NCBI GenBank assembly: GCA_040880285.1
Contig: JBBDIT010000076.1
Coordinates: 1-64,000 of the forward strand
Reading direction: 5' to 3'
Length of the DNA: 64,000 nucleotides
From: JANQJA01 sp040880285
GTDB taxonomy: Bacteria; Pseudomonadota; Gammaproteobacteria; Pseudomonadales; Azotimanducaceae
Shown: positions 42,324 through 51,421 of the stretch, piece after piece
Numbering within the stretch: the stretch's first letter is position 1
How the letters are laid out: each line of letters opens with the position of its first letter
Position numbers and translations under genes: made by a program
The notes under the pieces: model-generated
What the model saw: only the letters and a program-made list of their open reading frames with translations
The model's database searches: none
What the model was told of the DNA's origin: nothing

Positions 42324-43046
42324 CTAACGCAGTTGTCGGAAAAATTCCCGGAGGTCTTGTGCCAGCAGTTCAGGCTGTTCCAGCGCTGCAAAATGTCCTC
42401 CCGCGGACATGCGGGTCCAATGCTGGATATTGTAGAGCTCCTCGGCCCAGGCGCGTGGCGGCTGGTAGAGTTCGCCAGGAAACATCGCGCAACCCGTGGG
42501 CGTCGCGATTCTACCACGTTCGAACAAATTGTTATCAGCATGAGCGGACTCGTAATAAAGGCGCATGGACGAGGTTATGCAGGCATTCACCCAATACACC
42601 ATGATGTTCGTGAGTAAGTCGTCCTTGCTGATACTGGATTCGATGTTGCCACCGCAGTCCGTCCAGGCGGCAAGGCCGGCCGGTGAATCATTGAGTCCGT
42701 AGCCCAGCGTCTGCGGCCTTGTGCCCTGGATTGCCTGGTATCCGGCGCCCTCAGCCAGGGCGGCCGTCCAACTGCTGATGGGCGAACCCCAATCCCCTCC
42801 CTGGGCGCCAAATCGGGAATAACCCAGTCGTTGCATGAGTTCGAGATGGCCTTGTGCAACCTGCTTCTGGTCAAAGCCGGGTTCGGTGGGGGGCTCGGAA
42901 AAACCGTACCCGGGGATCGATGGGCAGATCAGATGAAATGCATCTTCCGCGTTGCCTCCAAACATCTGGGGCTCGGTCAGCATCGGGGTGATTTTGGAGA
43001 ACTCGGTAACGGAACCGGGCCATCCGTGCGTCATGATCAGCGGCAT
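42324..43046 (-). pseudogene. Epoxide hydrolase, 5' truncated
   Basis: The frame resembles the alpha/beta-hydrolase part of epoxide hydrolases: THGWPGSVTEF, the nucleophile aspartate in GAQGGDWGSPISSW, the lid tyrosine region and the base histidine in AGGHFAALEQPE. The N-terminal domain of about 100 residues is absent. Conserved sequence continues upstream in the same frame (SLHFVHQRSSNDHAM, up to about 43100) without a start codon, then runs into the next gene's end. The first ATG in frame is at 43046. It is likely a remnant, though catalytic residues remain. Confidence 0.65.
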
Positions 43047-43120
43047 GGCATGATCGTTAGATGACCGCTGGTGAACGAAATGAAGACTCCGAACTTTGAC
43101 GGAATCATAACATCGAGGTG

Positions 43121-44341
43121 TTAGCGTTTCTCCGGCGCGAAGCAGATGTGCGCAAGGTATTGGCGTATTGCCTGAGGTTCTGATTCGCTTATGGGCAATA
43201 TTTTACTGCCAACGAGTTCTCTCAGGGGCACAGAGGGGAAGTATTCATCTCGAAGGGAGTGGATTAGCTTGAGAGTCCTGAACCCGTCCAGATAGTCGTC
43301 TATACGCCGGTTGTGAGATGCCACTTGTTGCAGTAAGCCACTGCGCTCGGCCCAGCCAGTCAGGGACGGCGACAATATTTTCTTGAATTGATCCGGTTCA
43401 CCTGCCGTTTTCAAGGCATCAATGAGTACTCGGAGCGACTCGAACACACGTGGATCATACAAGGTAAATTCCGAGAGCGGATCTGTCATTTGCAGGATTT
43501 TGCTGAGTGCAGGTCCCGTGCCAAAAGGAACGCGGTCCGATTCCCGGGCAGAGATCCGGATCAACGGTGATGCCAGTTGACGAATTGCACCAGTCTTGGC
43601 CAGCTTGTTGAGCAGGTAAAAGTCCTCGGCAGCGTTGCGCCTGGGGAAACCGCGAACGCGCGCGTAATGCACCGGGTTGATTGCCAGAACGCTGCCGATT
43701 GTGATGTGGGCGTAAGGTGACCTTGCGTATTTAAGACCCGCAACATAGTACAGCATGGAAATCTCATAGAGTTGGGCTGCGAGCGCCAGGTCTTTGGTCG
43801 CGATGTGTTCAAACGGGAAATTGATGGCGGCGGTGTTTGGGCCAATTTGGGACTCAGCCGCTGTGAAATAGTCAGGCGGCAGGGTCACGTCAGCATCTGT
43901 CGAATAAATGGGGCCTGGATCAATGGCGCCTTGTGCCATCATAAAGAGTGCAATGTCGGCGCCGATTTTTCTCGCGAGCCCGACGCCGCGTCGCGCTGGA
44001 ATCGTTTGTCCAACTGAACAACGATCCACCAGCAGGACATCGTAGGCCTGGCGCGTCCTATGGAGTGAAAGTGGGCCGATGCACGCGTGTTGTGTTGAAT
44101 TGGACCTGACCTCGTGGAGCAATGCCCGGGTGGCCTCATCGTCCCCTGGCGCATTTACTACAAGGATGAGCAGGAAGGGGTGGGTACAAACAGCGGCAAG
44201 GGCTGCCTCGATATCGCCCAGGGTTTCACGGTAGGCAGGCATAACAAGGCAGTGCTGATAGCAGGTGTCACAAATGCCGTGGGTCAGGCAGGCTTCGGGT
44301 TCTGCGTGGCGGGCAAGATACTTGTCGATCGCACGATCCAT
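43121..44341 (-). CDS. Glycosyltransferase-2-like protein with a cysteine cluster
   Basis: A protein of about 406 residues. The nucleotide-sugar site resembles GT-A enzymes: LLVDRCSVGQTIPARRGVGL and YSTDADVTLPPDYF, with DAD as a DxD motif, then NAAEDFYLLNKLAKTG and a helical C-terminus. Near the start lies CLTHGICDTCYQHC (C-x5-C-x2-C-x3-C), unusual in this family. No membrane segment, so cytoplasmic. ATG at 44341 (MDRAIDKYLARH) avoids overlap with miaE; the frame is open upstream to 44428. Confidence 0.65.
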   Translation of the reverse strand: MDRAIDKYLARHAEPEACLTHGICDTCYQHCLVMPAYRETLGDIEAALAAVCTHPFLLILVVNAPGDDEATRALLHEVRSNSTQHACIGPLSLHRTRQAYDVLLVDRCSVGQTIPARRGVGLARKIGADIALFMMAQGAIDPGPIYSTDADVTLPPDYFTAAESQIGPNTAAINFPFEHIATKDLALAAQLYEISMLYYVAGLKYARSPYAHITIGSVLAINPVHYARVRGFPRRNAAEDFYLLNKLAKTGAIRQLASPLIRISARESDRVPFGTGPALSKILQMTDPLSEFTLYDPRVFESLRVLIDALKTAGEPDQFKKILSPSLTGWAERSGLLQQVASHNRRIDDYLDGFRTLKLIHSLRDEYFPSVPLRELVGSKILPISESEPQAIRQYLAHICFAPEKR

Positions 44342-44367
44342 ATCCACGGCTGAAACGGTAACCTGGT

Positions 44368-44946
44368 CTAATGTAGACGGGGGCGTATTGGCAACCCCGT
44401 CATAATTGTGTTCTCGATCTGCAGCCACTCTTCGAGCCGTAAGTCGATGGCGTCCCGCGAAAAGTATTCGCCTGCAAGGTTAATAAACAGCTGGTGATGA
44501 TTATGCTCTGAGCGCGCCAGGGTCTTATAGAAGGTGGCGAGTTCCGGGTCTGTAATGGTGGTGGCGATGATGTCAAATCGCTCAGCACCACGGGCCTCAA
44601 TGACGGCAGCTGACAGTAGCCGGTCCAGGAAGTAATCGTCCTTGCCTTTGCGCATATGGACCTGTATCTGGTTAACATATGGGTCCTTTTCATCCGGTCG
44701 CAATGTCAGCTGGCGCGAGGTGGCGAGCTTGACCACCTGGCGAAAATGATTGAGCTCCTCCAGTGCAAGTTCGATCATCGCTGTTACCAGCCGGGTTCGA
44801 TCCGGGTAATGGGCAACCATAGACATTGCCATGGCTGAAGCCTTGCGTTCGTTTGCGGCATGGTCCAACAGGAAGTCGTCAAATCTGGTCAGCACCGTTT
44901 CAATCCAATTGGCCGGCGAGCTCGATTTGAGGCTGAGCCTGGTCAT
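44368..44946 (-). CDS. miaE: tRNA-(ms2io6A)-hydroxylase MiaE
   Basis: A 192-residue diiron enzyme that hydroxylates the isopentenyl side chain of ms2i6A37 in tRNA. The iron-ligand pattern is seen in HAANERKASAMAM, ELALEELNHFRQ (ExxH) and ARGAERF, with EHNHHQLF carrying the last ligand. The length is standard. It overlaps the carboxylesterase stop by four bases and is followed closely by the glycosyltransferase. Confidence 0.85.
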   Translation of the reverse strand: MTRLSLKSSSPANWIETVLTRFDDFLLDHAANERKASAMAMSMVAHYPDRTRLVTAMIELALEELNHFRQVVKLATSRQLTLRPDEKDPYVNQIQVHMRKGKDDYFLDRLLSAAVIEARGAERFDIIATTITDPELATFYKTLARSEHNHHQLFINLAGEYFSRDAIDLRLEEWLQIENTIMTGLPIRPRLH

Positions 44947-45769
44947 CTGCTCGCCCTGAGCACTTCGCTCAGGAAGTCCGAGATATTTTCAACTTCTTCG
45001 AGGCAGACTTGATGACCCATGGGATAGTCGAACCATCGCACATCGTATCCCAGCCTGATGAGATTCTCTCTCGATGTAGCAGCGCGCATGACCGGGATCA
45101 TCGGGTCATGGGTGCCATGGACCATGAGGACTGGAATGGCCAGATTGGCGTCGGATCTCTCACGCCCAGTGCTATTGACGTCATGCAGGTAGGTAGACAG
45201 GGCAATAATCCCGCCAATCCGGAAAGGAAGTCGCAAGCCAGTGTGCAAGGCAATGACACCGCCCTGGGAAAAACCAGCCAGTACGATTCGTTCGGAAGGA
45301 ATGCCACGGGTCATCTCACGATCGATAAAGGCCTCAATTTGGCCCGCGGATTGAGCAATGTCATCGGTACCTGAACTCTCTGAATGGGGCACAAAGTCAT
45401 ACCAGGCTCGCATTTCCGCGCCACCGTTGATGGTGATGGAGCGGATGGGCGCGTGCGGGAAAATGAACCGGATTGCGAGTGATTCCGGTAAATTCAGTTC
45501 CGGTACGATGGCTTCGAAGTCGTGGCCATCGGCGCCGAGCCCGTGTAGCCAAATGACCGTGGCGGTTGCCGGCTGTTCCGGTTCGAGTTCAATATGTTCG
45601 AGGAGTTNNNNNNNNNNNNNNNNNNNNNNNNNNNNNNNNNNNNNNNNNNNNNNNNNNNNNNNNNNNNNNNNNNNNNNNNNNNNNNNNNNNNNNNNNNNNN
45701 NNNNNNNATGACCGTGGCGGTTGCCGGCTGTTCCGGTTCGAGTTCAATATGTTCGAGGAGTTCGTTCAT
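44943..45769 (-). CDS. Carboxylesterase/phospholipase-family alpha/beta hydrolase (contains assembly gap)
   Basis: The gene starts at 45769 (MNELLEHIELEPEQ) and ends at 44943, with a 100-N run and a 55-base duplicated flank in between. When the N run and one flank copy are removed (155 bases) the frame is continuous and codes for 223 residues, the normal size. Marks: VIWLHGLGADGHDF, nucleophile serine in LAGFSQGGVIAL, the acid aspartate in GTHDPMIPV and the base histidine in YPMGHQVC. It is an esterase of the AB hydrolase 'phospholipase/carboxylesterase' family. Confidence 0.8.
45608..45707. other. Scaffold gap of 100 N, artefactual
   Basis: The 55 bases before the gap (45553-45607) are identical to the 55 bases after it (45708-45762). 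Two contigs therefore overlap by 55 bases and the gap is negative. A 55-base overlap is the mark of a de Bruijn graph assembly with k=55. Removing the gap and one copy restores the carboxylesterase frame. Confidence 0.95.
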
Positions 45770-45886
45770 GGCGCGATGATAGCGAATAAACCGTGCGCTG
45801 ACAGCAGAGCCGGCGGTTTGCGCGAAGACTTTGTCTTGTGACTTAATACCAGACCAAATTCTGGAATCGAATAGGGAGAAAAACAC

Positions 45887-47026
45887 GTGGGACCCCTGTC
45901 AGGTATAAAAGTCATCGAATTGGCGGGCATTGGCCCTGGGCCTTTTTGCGGTATGTTGCTATCGGATATGGGCGCCGAGGTCATTCGCGTGGATCGCCCC
46001 GCGGGTGGGTCCCGGCGGGGGCGTGACGTCCTGACCCGGGGGCGCAAATCGATTGCTGTCGACTTAAAAAGCGCCGCCGGCAAGGAAGTGGTATTGAAAC
46101 TGTGTGAATCAGCGGATGGCCTGTTTGAAGGATTCCGTCCAGGCGTGACCGAGCGCCTCGGACTCGGTCCGGAAGAGTGCCTCTCCCGGAACCCGAAATT
46201 GGTTTATGGCCGCATGACGGGCTGGGGCCAGGACGGGCCGATGGCGCAGGCGGCCGGGCATGACATCAATTACATTGCACTCGCCGGCGCCTTACACGCT
46301 ATTGGTAACAAGAACGGTAAGCCGGTGCCACCACTCAACCTGGTTGGGGACTTCGGTGGTGGTGGCATGCTGCTGGCGTTCGGTATGGTTTGCGCAATGC
46401 TGGAAGCACAGAAATCGGGCCGGGGCCAGGTCGTCGATGCAGCCATGGTGGATGGCGCAGCGACCTTGATGGCCATGTTCTTCTCGATGCATGCCGGTGG
46501 CGCCTGGAAGGATGAGCGTGGGACCAATTTGCTCGACGGTGGTGCGCATTTCTATGACACTTACGAAACCAGCGATGGCAGGTATATTTCCATCGGTTCT
46601 ATTGAACCGCAGTTTTATGCCCTACTTCTGGAGAAGGCGGGTCTTGATACGGAAGAATTTTCCGCCCAGATGGATTCGAGCCGTTGGCCCGAATACAAGG
46701 AAAAGCTCACGGCTGTGTTTAAGATGAAAACCCGCGATGCCTGGTGTGACCTGATGGAAGGTACAGATGTCTGTTTTGCTCCAGTGCTTTCGTTAGCTGA
46801 GGTTGCCGACCATCCCCATAACAGGCACAGGGGTACTTTCGAAGAAATTGACGGGGTGATTCAACCCGCACCGGCACCGAGATTTAGCAGGACGGCACCG
46901 GCACTCACGGTCAGTTCCAGGATTCCTGGCGAAGATACTCGAGGGGTCCTTCTGGACAGCGGTTTTACCGACGCAGAGATTGATGCCCTGGCTACCCAGG
47001 GCGCTATAACCGTGGCTTCCAGCTAA
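45887..47026 (+). CDS. CaiB/BaiF CoA-transferase family protein, alpha-methylacyl-CoA racemase-like
   Basis: A 379-residue class III CoA-transferase fold. VIELAGIGPGPFCGMLLSDM opens it, followed by RVDRPAGG, VLTRGRKSIAVDLKS and AQAAGHDINYIALAGALHAIG; GHDINYI is characteristic of alpha-methylacyl-CoA racemases. It would epimerise 2-methylacyl-CoA in branched-fatty-acid or sterol degradation. A transferase role cannot be excluded. GTG start at 45887. Confidence 0.83.
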   Translation: MGPLSGIKVIELAGIGPGPFCGMLLSDMGAEVIRVDRPAGGSRRGRDVLTRGRKSIAVDLKSAAGKEVVLKLCESADGLFEGFRPGVTERLGLGPEECLSRNPKLVYGRMTGWGQDGPMAQAAGHDINYIALAGALHAIGNKNGKPVPPLNLVGDFGGGGMLLAFGMVCAMLEAQKSGRGQVVDAAMVDGAATLMAMFFSMHAGGAWKDERGTNLLDGGAHFYDTYETSDGRYISIGSIEPQFYALLLEKAGLDTEEFSAQMDSSRWPEYKEKLTAVFKMKTRDAWCDLMEGTDVCFAPVLSLAEVADHPHNRHRGTFEEIDGVIQPAPAPRFSRTAPALTVSSRIPGEDTRGVLLDSGFTDAEIDALATQGAITVASS

Positions 47027-47364
47027 CGAGATGATCGGGGTTTGTAACAAAAGCCCTATAAATTACGCAACATTATGACTGCGCCTCGGACAAGCTAACC
47101 AGCCAACGATGGCTTGTACCCTTGTTCTTGTTGCGACTAACGGACCGCCAATGGCTGAATGGTCATCCATTTTGAATCCAATTGCGTTAAAATTGCGCCA
47201 TAGCAGAATCGGCTTGGAACTGATACACAAGGCTGGGGTCAGATTGGTCGTAAGGCCGATTGTGTTAGAAACAGGCGAACGCCTGCAAGGCCGCCGCAAA
47301 CCGCTCTCAAGGTGTATGAGGGTCAGCGATCAACCTATCAACCAGATCACACAGGTAGAAGCAC
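47027..47364. other. Intergenic region without a recognised gene
   Basis: These 338 bases between the racemase-like gene and the next gene show no plausible coding frame on either strand and no tRNA or attC site. AT-rich stretches near 47160-47200 could be a promoter for the following gene. Nothing else is recognised. Confidence 0.5.
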
Positions 47365-47880
47365 ATGAGCGTAGAGCTATTAGATACAACGAGATTTCAC
47401 GGGTTCAGGGTGCGGCGCCAGATCGCCGGCAAGACCTACCAGGAGTATTTTTCCCTTAAAAAAGACGGTAAACGGCTACGCGGACCGGCACGTGCAAGAG
47501 TAAAAGCGGAAGCTGAAAAGCGTGATGCCCAACTGGAAAAGATGCAGGACAAGGCCAGGGCTGAGGCAGCTCGTACTGCCCTTTTTGATAAGGATGGTAA
47601 GGTTCGCGGAATTCTTTTCCGGATGAAGACAGAAAAGAGTGGTACGCGCACACCGGTTTTCCAGATTGGCATCATGTCATCGAAAGCTGACAAGATCGTC
47701 AATACTACAGTGTCGATCAATCTACACGGACTAAAAGGCGCCTGGGAAAAGGCAGTTGATTTCTACTGCGAACACAAAAGGATTTCAAAACGTTCACCAA
47801 TCTATAAGCAATTGCTCAAGGCCCAGCCTTCCAAAGCCCAGCTTGAAGCAATGAAGCGTAAGCGCAAACGTCGTCGCTAA
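47365..47880 (+). CDS. Basic protein, unknown function
   Basis: A 171-residue protein, strongly basic, with an N-terminal part (RFHGFRVRRQIAGKTYQEYF) that resembles DNA-binding arm domains of the integrase/AP2 type, then a charged helical stretch (RARVKAEAEKRDAQLEKMQ) and a tail of lysines and arginines (MKRKRKRRR). No enzyme motif is seen. ATG at 47365. Followed by a clean terminator, so it is a single-gene transcript. I do not recognise the family. Confidence 0.6.
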   Translation: MSVELLDTTRFHGFRVRRQIAGKTYQEYFSLKKDGKRLRGPARARVKAEAEKRDAQLEKMQDKARAEAARTALFDKDGKVRGILFRMKTEKSGTRTPVFQIGIMSSKADKIVNTTVSINLHGLKGAWEKAVDFYCEHKRISKRSPIYKQLLKAQPSKAQLEAMKRKRKRRR

Positions 47881-47900
47881 TCATCAGGTGATACCGAAAA

Positions 47901-47925
47901 AAGGGACCAGATGGTCCCTTTTTTT
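47901..47925 (+). terminator. Rho-independent terminator
   Basis: AAGGGACC (47901-47908) pairs with GGTCCCTT (47913-47920) around AGAT, followed by TTTTT. It ends the basic-protein gene and lies before the prpE start. Confidence 0.9.
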
Positions 47926-47994
47926 ATGCTTGTGGTATTGTTTCAACAGACATTTGACAATTGTTTACAGTATTTGATTACGAGAGGAGACGGC

Positions 47995-49899
47995 GTGTCT
48001 TACGAAACTGAATTCCGGCGATCTATCGAAGACCCGGAGGGGTTCTGGCGAGAGCAGGCAAAAGAAATCGCATGGTACAAATTTCCTGAAACTATTCTCG
48101 GTAAGGATGACAAGGGTCGTGATGCATGGTTTGCCGACGGTGAGTTGAATACGGCATATCTCACCCTGGATGTTCATGTTGAAAACGGCCGTGGCAACCA
48201 GGCAGCTCTGATCTATGACTCACCGGTAACGGGCACGGTAAAATCCTATACCTACGGTGAGCTCACCGATGAGGTTGCGCGCTTCGCTGGCGGGCTGACT
48301 GCACTTGGCGTCGAGAAAGGTGACCGGGTGGTCATTTATATGCCGATGATCCCAGAAGCGGTAATCGCCATGCTGGCCTGTGCCCGTCTGGGTGCCATTC
48401 ATTCGGTAGTATTTGGTGGCTTCGCCGCGCGGGAGCTTGCCAGTCGTCTCGATGACGCTCAGCCGAAAGTCCTGATTACCGCGTCTTGCGGAATCGAATT
48501 TGCCAATGTCATTGCATACAAGCCGCTCGTGGATGAAGCGCAAAAGATATCAAAGCACAAAATAGAACGATGCATTTTGTTTCAACGTCCAGAGTGTGGC
48601 GCGGCCATGGGCGAGATTGATATCGACTGGATGGACCTGATCGAAGATGCGGCCCCGGCTGATTGTGTGCCTGTATTGGGGGCAGACCCCTTGTATATTC
48701 TGTACACATCCGGGACCACGGGTAAGCCGAAAGGCGTCGTTCGCGACAATGGTGGTCATGCGGTGGCGCTTCGCTACAGTGTGTCGGCGGTCTACGGCGT
48801 TCGGCCAGGAGAGGTGTTCTGGGCCGCCTCCGACGTCGGTTGGGTTGTAGGTCACTCATACATAGTCTATGCGCAATTGCTGGCTGGCTGTACGACGATC
48901 CTTTTTGAAGGTAAGCCGGTACGTACTCCGGATGCAGGCACTTTCTGGCGAGTGATTGCTGATCACAAGGTTAATGTCTTTTTTACGGCACCGACCGCGT
49001 TTCGTGCGATAAGAAAGGAGGACCCGGAAGGCAAATTGCTGAAACAATATGATGTGTCGTCACTAAGGACACTGTTTGTAGCCGGAGAACGAACGGACCC
49101 TGCGACGTATCATTGGCTGTGTGATCTTTTATCGATCCCTGTGATTGACCACTGGTGGCAGACGGAAACGGGCTGGGCGATAGCCTCAAATCCTGTAGGC
49201 ATTGAACCTCAAACGTCGAAGGCGGGGTCGGCGACATTCCCGATGCCGGGGTATGCCATCAAGATTCTCAACGAGAAGCACGAGGAAACCGGACCCTGCG
49301 AAGAAGGTGATGTGACGGTCAAACTACCGTTGCCACCCGGATGTCTGCCAACGGTGTGGGGTAACCATGATCGATTTCTCTCATCTTACCTGTCGGCGCA
49401 TCCTGGTTACTACCAGACCGGTGATGGTGGTTATTTCGATGAAGATGGATATCTATTTATTATGGGCAGAACGGATGATGTCATCAATGTCGCGGGGCAC
49501 CGGATATCGACAGGTGAACTGGAAGAAATCCTCGCCGGTCACAGCGCGGTTGCCGAATGTGCGGTGATTGGCATTGAAAATCGGGACAAGGGACAAGTGC
49601 CCGTCGGCCTTGTGGTACTCAAAGATGGTACCAACCTGGATGAGGTAACCCTTGAGCAGGAACTGGTTGGGCAAGTCCGAAGAGATGTTGGCGCGTTTGC
49701 GAACTTTAAACAGATTGCAGTCGTTGATCGTCTACCGAAAACACGTTCCGGTAAAATCCTTCGTGCGGCGATGCGAAAACTTGCCGACGGCATAAATCTG
49801 GAATTACCGGCAACCATCGATGACCCGGCTATCTTGGATGAAATCAAGGCACGGTTATTGGCACGTGGTATTGGGCTGATTTCTGAACGCCAAAATTGA
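47995..49899 (+). CDS. prpE: Propionyl-CoA/acyl-CoA synthetase PrpE
   Basis: A 634-residue adenylate-forming enzyme that activates propionate (or acetate) to the CoA thioester. Marks: SYETEFRRSIEDPEGFW at the start, SVVFGGFAARELASRLDDAQ, LYILYTSGTTGKPKGVVRD (P-loop), HWWQTETGWAIASN and KTRSGKILRAAM with the C-terminal catalytic lysine. GTG at 47995 after GAGAGGAG is the family start; an upstream ATG would begin inside the terminator. Propionate activation fits the degradation of methyl-branched acyl-CoA by the racemase-like gene. Confidence 0.88.
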   Translation: MSYETEFRRSIEDPEGFWREQAKEIAWYKFPETILGKDDKGRDAWFADGELNTAYLTLDVHVENGRGNQAALIYDSPVTGTVKSYTYGELTDEVARFAGGLTALGVEKGDRVVIYMPMIPEAVIAMLACARLGAIHSVVFGGFAARELASRLDDAQPKVLITASCGIEFANVIAYKPLVDEAQKISKHKIERCILFQRPECGAAMGEIDIDWMDLIEDAAPADCVPVLGADPLYILYTSGTTGKPKGVVRDNGGHAVALRYSVSAVYGVRPGEVFWAASDVGWVVGHSYIVYAQLLAGCTTILFEGKPVRTPDAGTFWRVIADHKVNVFFTAPTAFRAIRKEDPEGKLLKQYDVSSLRTLFVAGERTDPATYHWLCDLLSIPVIDHWWQTETGWAIASNPVGIEPQTSKAGSATFPMPGYAIKILNEKHEETGPCEEGDVTVKLPLPPGCLPTVWGNHDRFLSSYLSAHPGYYQTGDGGYFDEDGYLFIMGRTDDVINVAGHRISTGELEEILAGHSAVAECAVIGIENRDKGQVPVGLVVLKDGTNLDEVTLEQELVGQVRRDVGAFANFKQIAVVDRLPKTRSGKILRAAMRKLADGINLELPATIDDPAILDEIKARLLARGIGLISERQN

Positions 49900-49909
49900 G
49901 GAGTAGGTT

Positions 49910-50435
49910 GTGACAGGTACTGTATTGATTACCGGTGCTTCATCAGGTTTTGGTGAGGCCAGTGCGCGTCGGTTCGCTGAANNNNNNNNNNNNNNNNNNN
50001 NNNNNNNNNNNNNNNNNNNNNNNNNNNNNNNNNNNNNNNNNNNNNNNNNNNNNNNNNNNNNNNNNNNNNNNNNNNNNNNNNCTGGGTTCGGTAGCGGCAA
50101 GCTGGCCGTACCCTGGTGGTAATGTCTATGGTGGTACCAAGGCATTTGTGCAGCAATTCTCCAGAAACCTGCGGGCTGATCTTCTGGGGAAAAATATTCG
50201 AGTCACTAATGTGGAGCCCGGCATGTGTGAAACCGAATTTTCACTGGTCCGGTTCGGCGGTGATGAGGAAAAAGCCCGCAAGGTTTATCAGGGTATGAAG
50301 CCACTCTCGGCATCGGATGTTGCTGAGGTCATCTTCTGGGTGACGTCACTGCCTGCGCATATTAATGTCAATCAATTGGAAGTGATGCCGACACAGCAGG
50401 CCTGGGCACCGTTTGCTGTCGACAGGGATGGTTAA
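49910..50435 (+). CDS. Short-chain dehydrogenase (SDR), interrupted by a gap
   Basis: N-terminal part GTVLITGASSGFGEASARRF carries the TGxxxGxG nucleotide motif; after the gap comes the YxxxK active site (NVYGGTKAFVQQFSRNLRAD) and a C-terminus SDVAEVIFWVTSLPAHIN typical of YdfG-like SDRs. The 100 N between 49982 and 50081 do not keep the frame and stand for an unknown length (about 120-130 codons are missing). GTG start at 49910, 10 bases after prpE. Confidence 0.8.
49982..50081. other. Scaffold gap of 100 N inside the SDR gene
   Basis: Unlike the first gap, its flanks do not repeat each other. About 360-390 bases of SDR coding sequence, judged by family length, are unassembled. N count equals the default of a scaffolder, so it carries no length information. 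Confidence 0.9.
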
Positions 50436-50540
50436 ACTTACAATTGATTACACTCTGGTGGACCTCGAGCGGGGGTTTGGCGTGTCAGTGCGCTTGAATC
50501 CCTGTATAATCGCCGTAAATTCTTGAGGTAAATCTCTTTT

Positions 50541-50909
50541 ATGATCATTGTTCACGGCACCTTTCCTGTAAAGCCCGAATCCCGTGACGAAGCGCTGGGC
50601 CTGATGCGAAAAATGGCGATTGCCAGCCGCGCAGAGGTTGGATGTATCAGCTATGAGTTTTATATCGGCCTGTCTGATCCCAATACATTATTGCTATTCC
50701 AGGAGTGGGAGTCAGTCGAAGCTTTGCAAGGCCACTTCGATACCGATCATATGGAAGACTTCCTGAAAGTGTTGCCGAATGTCCTCGACGGAGAAGTTTC
50801 CACGCGTCGCTATGAAGTTCGCAGTTCCGATGAGCTTGTCGATGAACAGGCGGAGACGGAGCATGAGGTGAGCCCGCAGTACGAACATCGCCAGAAGATT
50901 ATCCACTAG
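50541..50909 (+). CDS. Antibiotic biosynthesis monooxygenase (ABM) domain protein
   Basis: A 122-residue ABM-fold protein: MIIVHGTFPVKPESRDEALG, the SRAEVGCISYEFYIGLSDPN segment and LLFQEWESVEALQGHFDTDH. The ending (after residue 95) is a charged, non-conserved tail. Resembles YgiN-type quinol monooxygenases; activity not assigned. Separate from the copy at 6501-6800. Confidence 0.78.
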   Translation: MIIVHGTFPVKPESRDEALGLMRKMAIASRAEVGCISYEFYIGLSDPNTLLLFQEWESVEALQGHFDTDHMEDFLKVLPNVLDGEVSTRRYEVRSSDELVDEQAETEHEVSPQYEHRQKIIH

Positions 50910-50978
50910 TCGCCGGCGCCGCGCCGCCCCCGGGTCGTGGTTAAGCAATTTGTGTATTCCTTGAATCCGAAGAATCGG

Positions 50979-51329
50979 TCAGATCAATACCAGTACATTT
51001 TCCGGTGGTCGTCCCAGTACCGCCTTGTTGTCCTTTACCACGATTGGTCTCTCAATCAGCTTCGGCGTTTTGGTCATAGCCAGGATGATGGCATCATCCG
51101 TGAGGGATGGGTCGGAAAGGTTCATTTCCTTGAATTCAGCCTCAGAGGTGCGGAGTAGCTGCCGCGGTGTTATACCCAGTTGTTTTACCAGTGTCTTAAG
51201 GGTCCCGGCGGTCGGAGGCGTTTCCAGATAAAGGATGATATCCGGCTCGATGCCTTTGTCCTGTAGTAACGTAAGGGTCTGGCGAGATTTAGAACAGCGT
51301 GGATTGTGATAAATTGTGACCTTGCTCAT
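50979..51329 (-). CDS. arsC: Arsenate reductase, ArsC family (glutaredoxin-linked)
   Basis: A 116-residue thioredoxin-fold protein starting MSKVTIYHNPRCSKSRQTL, with the catalytic cysteine in NPRCSKSR, and ending with RPIVVKDNKAVLGRPPENV, the conserved arginine region. It reduces arsenate to arsenite with glutathione and glutaredoxin. The open frame upstream to 51422 adds 31 residues with no family match. No arsB or arsR is adjacent, so arsenic export must be encoded elsewhere. Confidence 0.87.
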   Translation of the reverse strand: MSKVTIYHNPRCSKSRQTLTLLQDKGIEPDIILYLETPPTAGTLKTLVKQLGITPRQLLRTSEAEFKEMNLSDPSLTDDAIILAMTKTPKLIERPIVVKDNKAVLGRPPENVLVLI

Positions 51330-51421
51330 GATGATTCCGTGCACCGCGATAAAAGTGTTGGAATTGTAGACAGGCTTTTCGTTACGAACAAGGCAGGTCA
51401 ATGGATGTTGCAGGTCAATCA

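Noticed and set aside
47911..47994. Longer N-terminus for PrpE starting at the upstream ATG
   Set aside because: It begins inside the terminator hairpin; GTG at 47995 with a good ribosome-binding site gives the family start.
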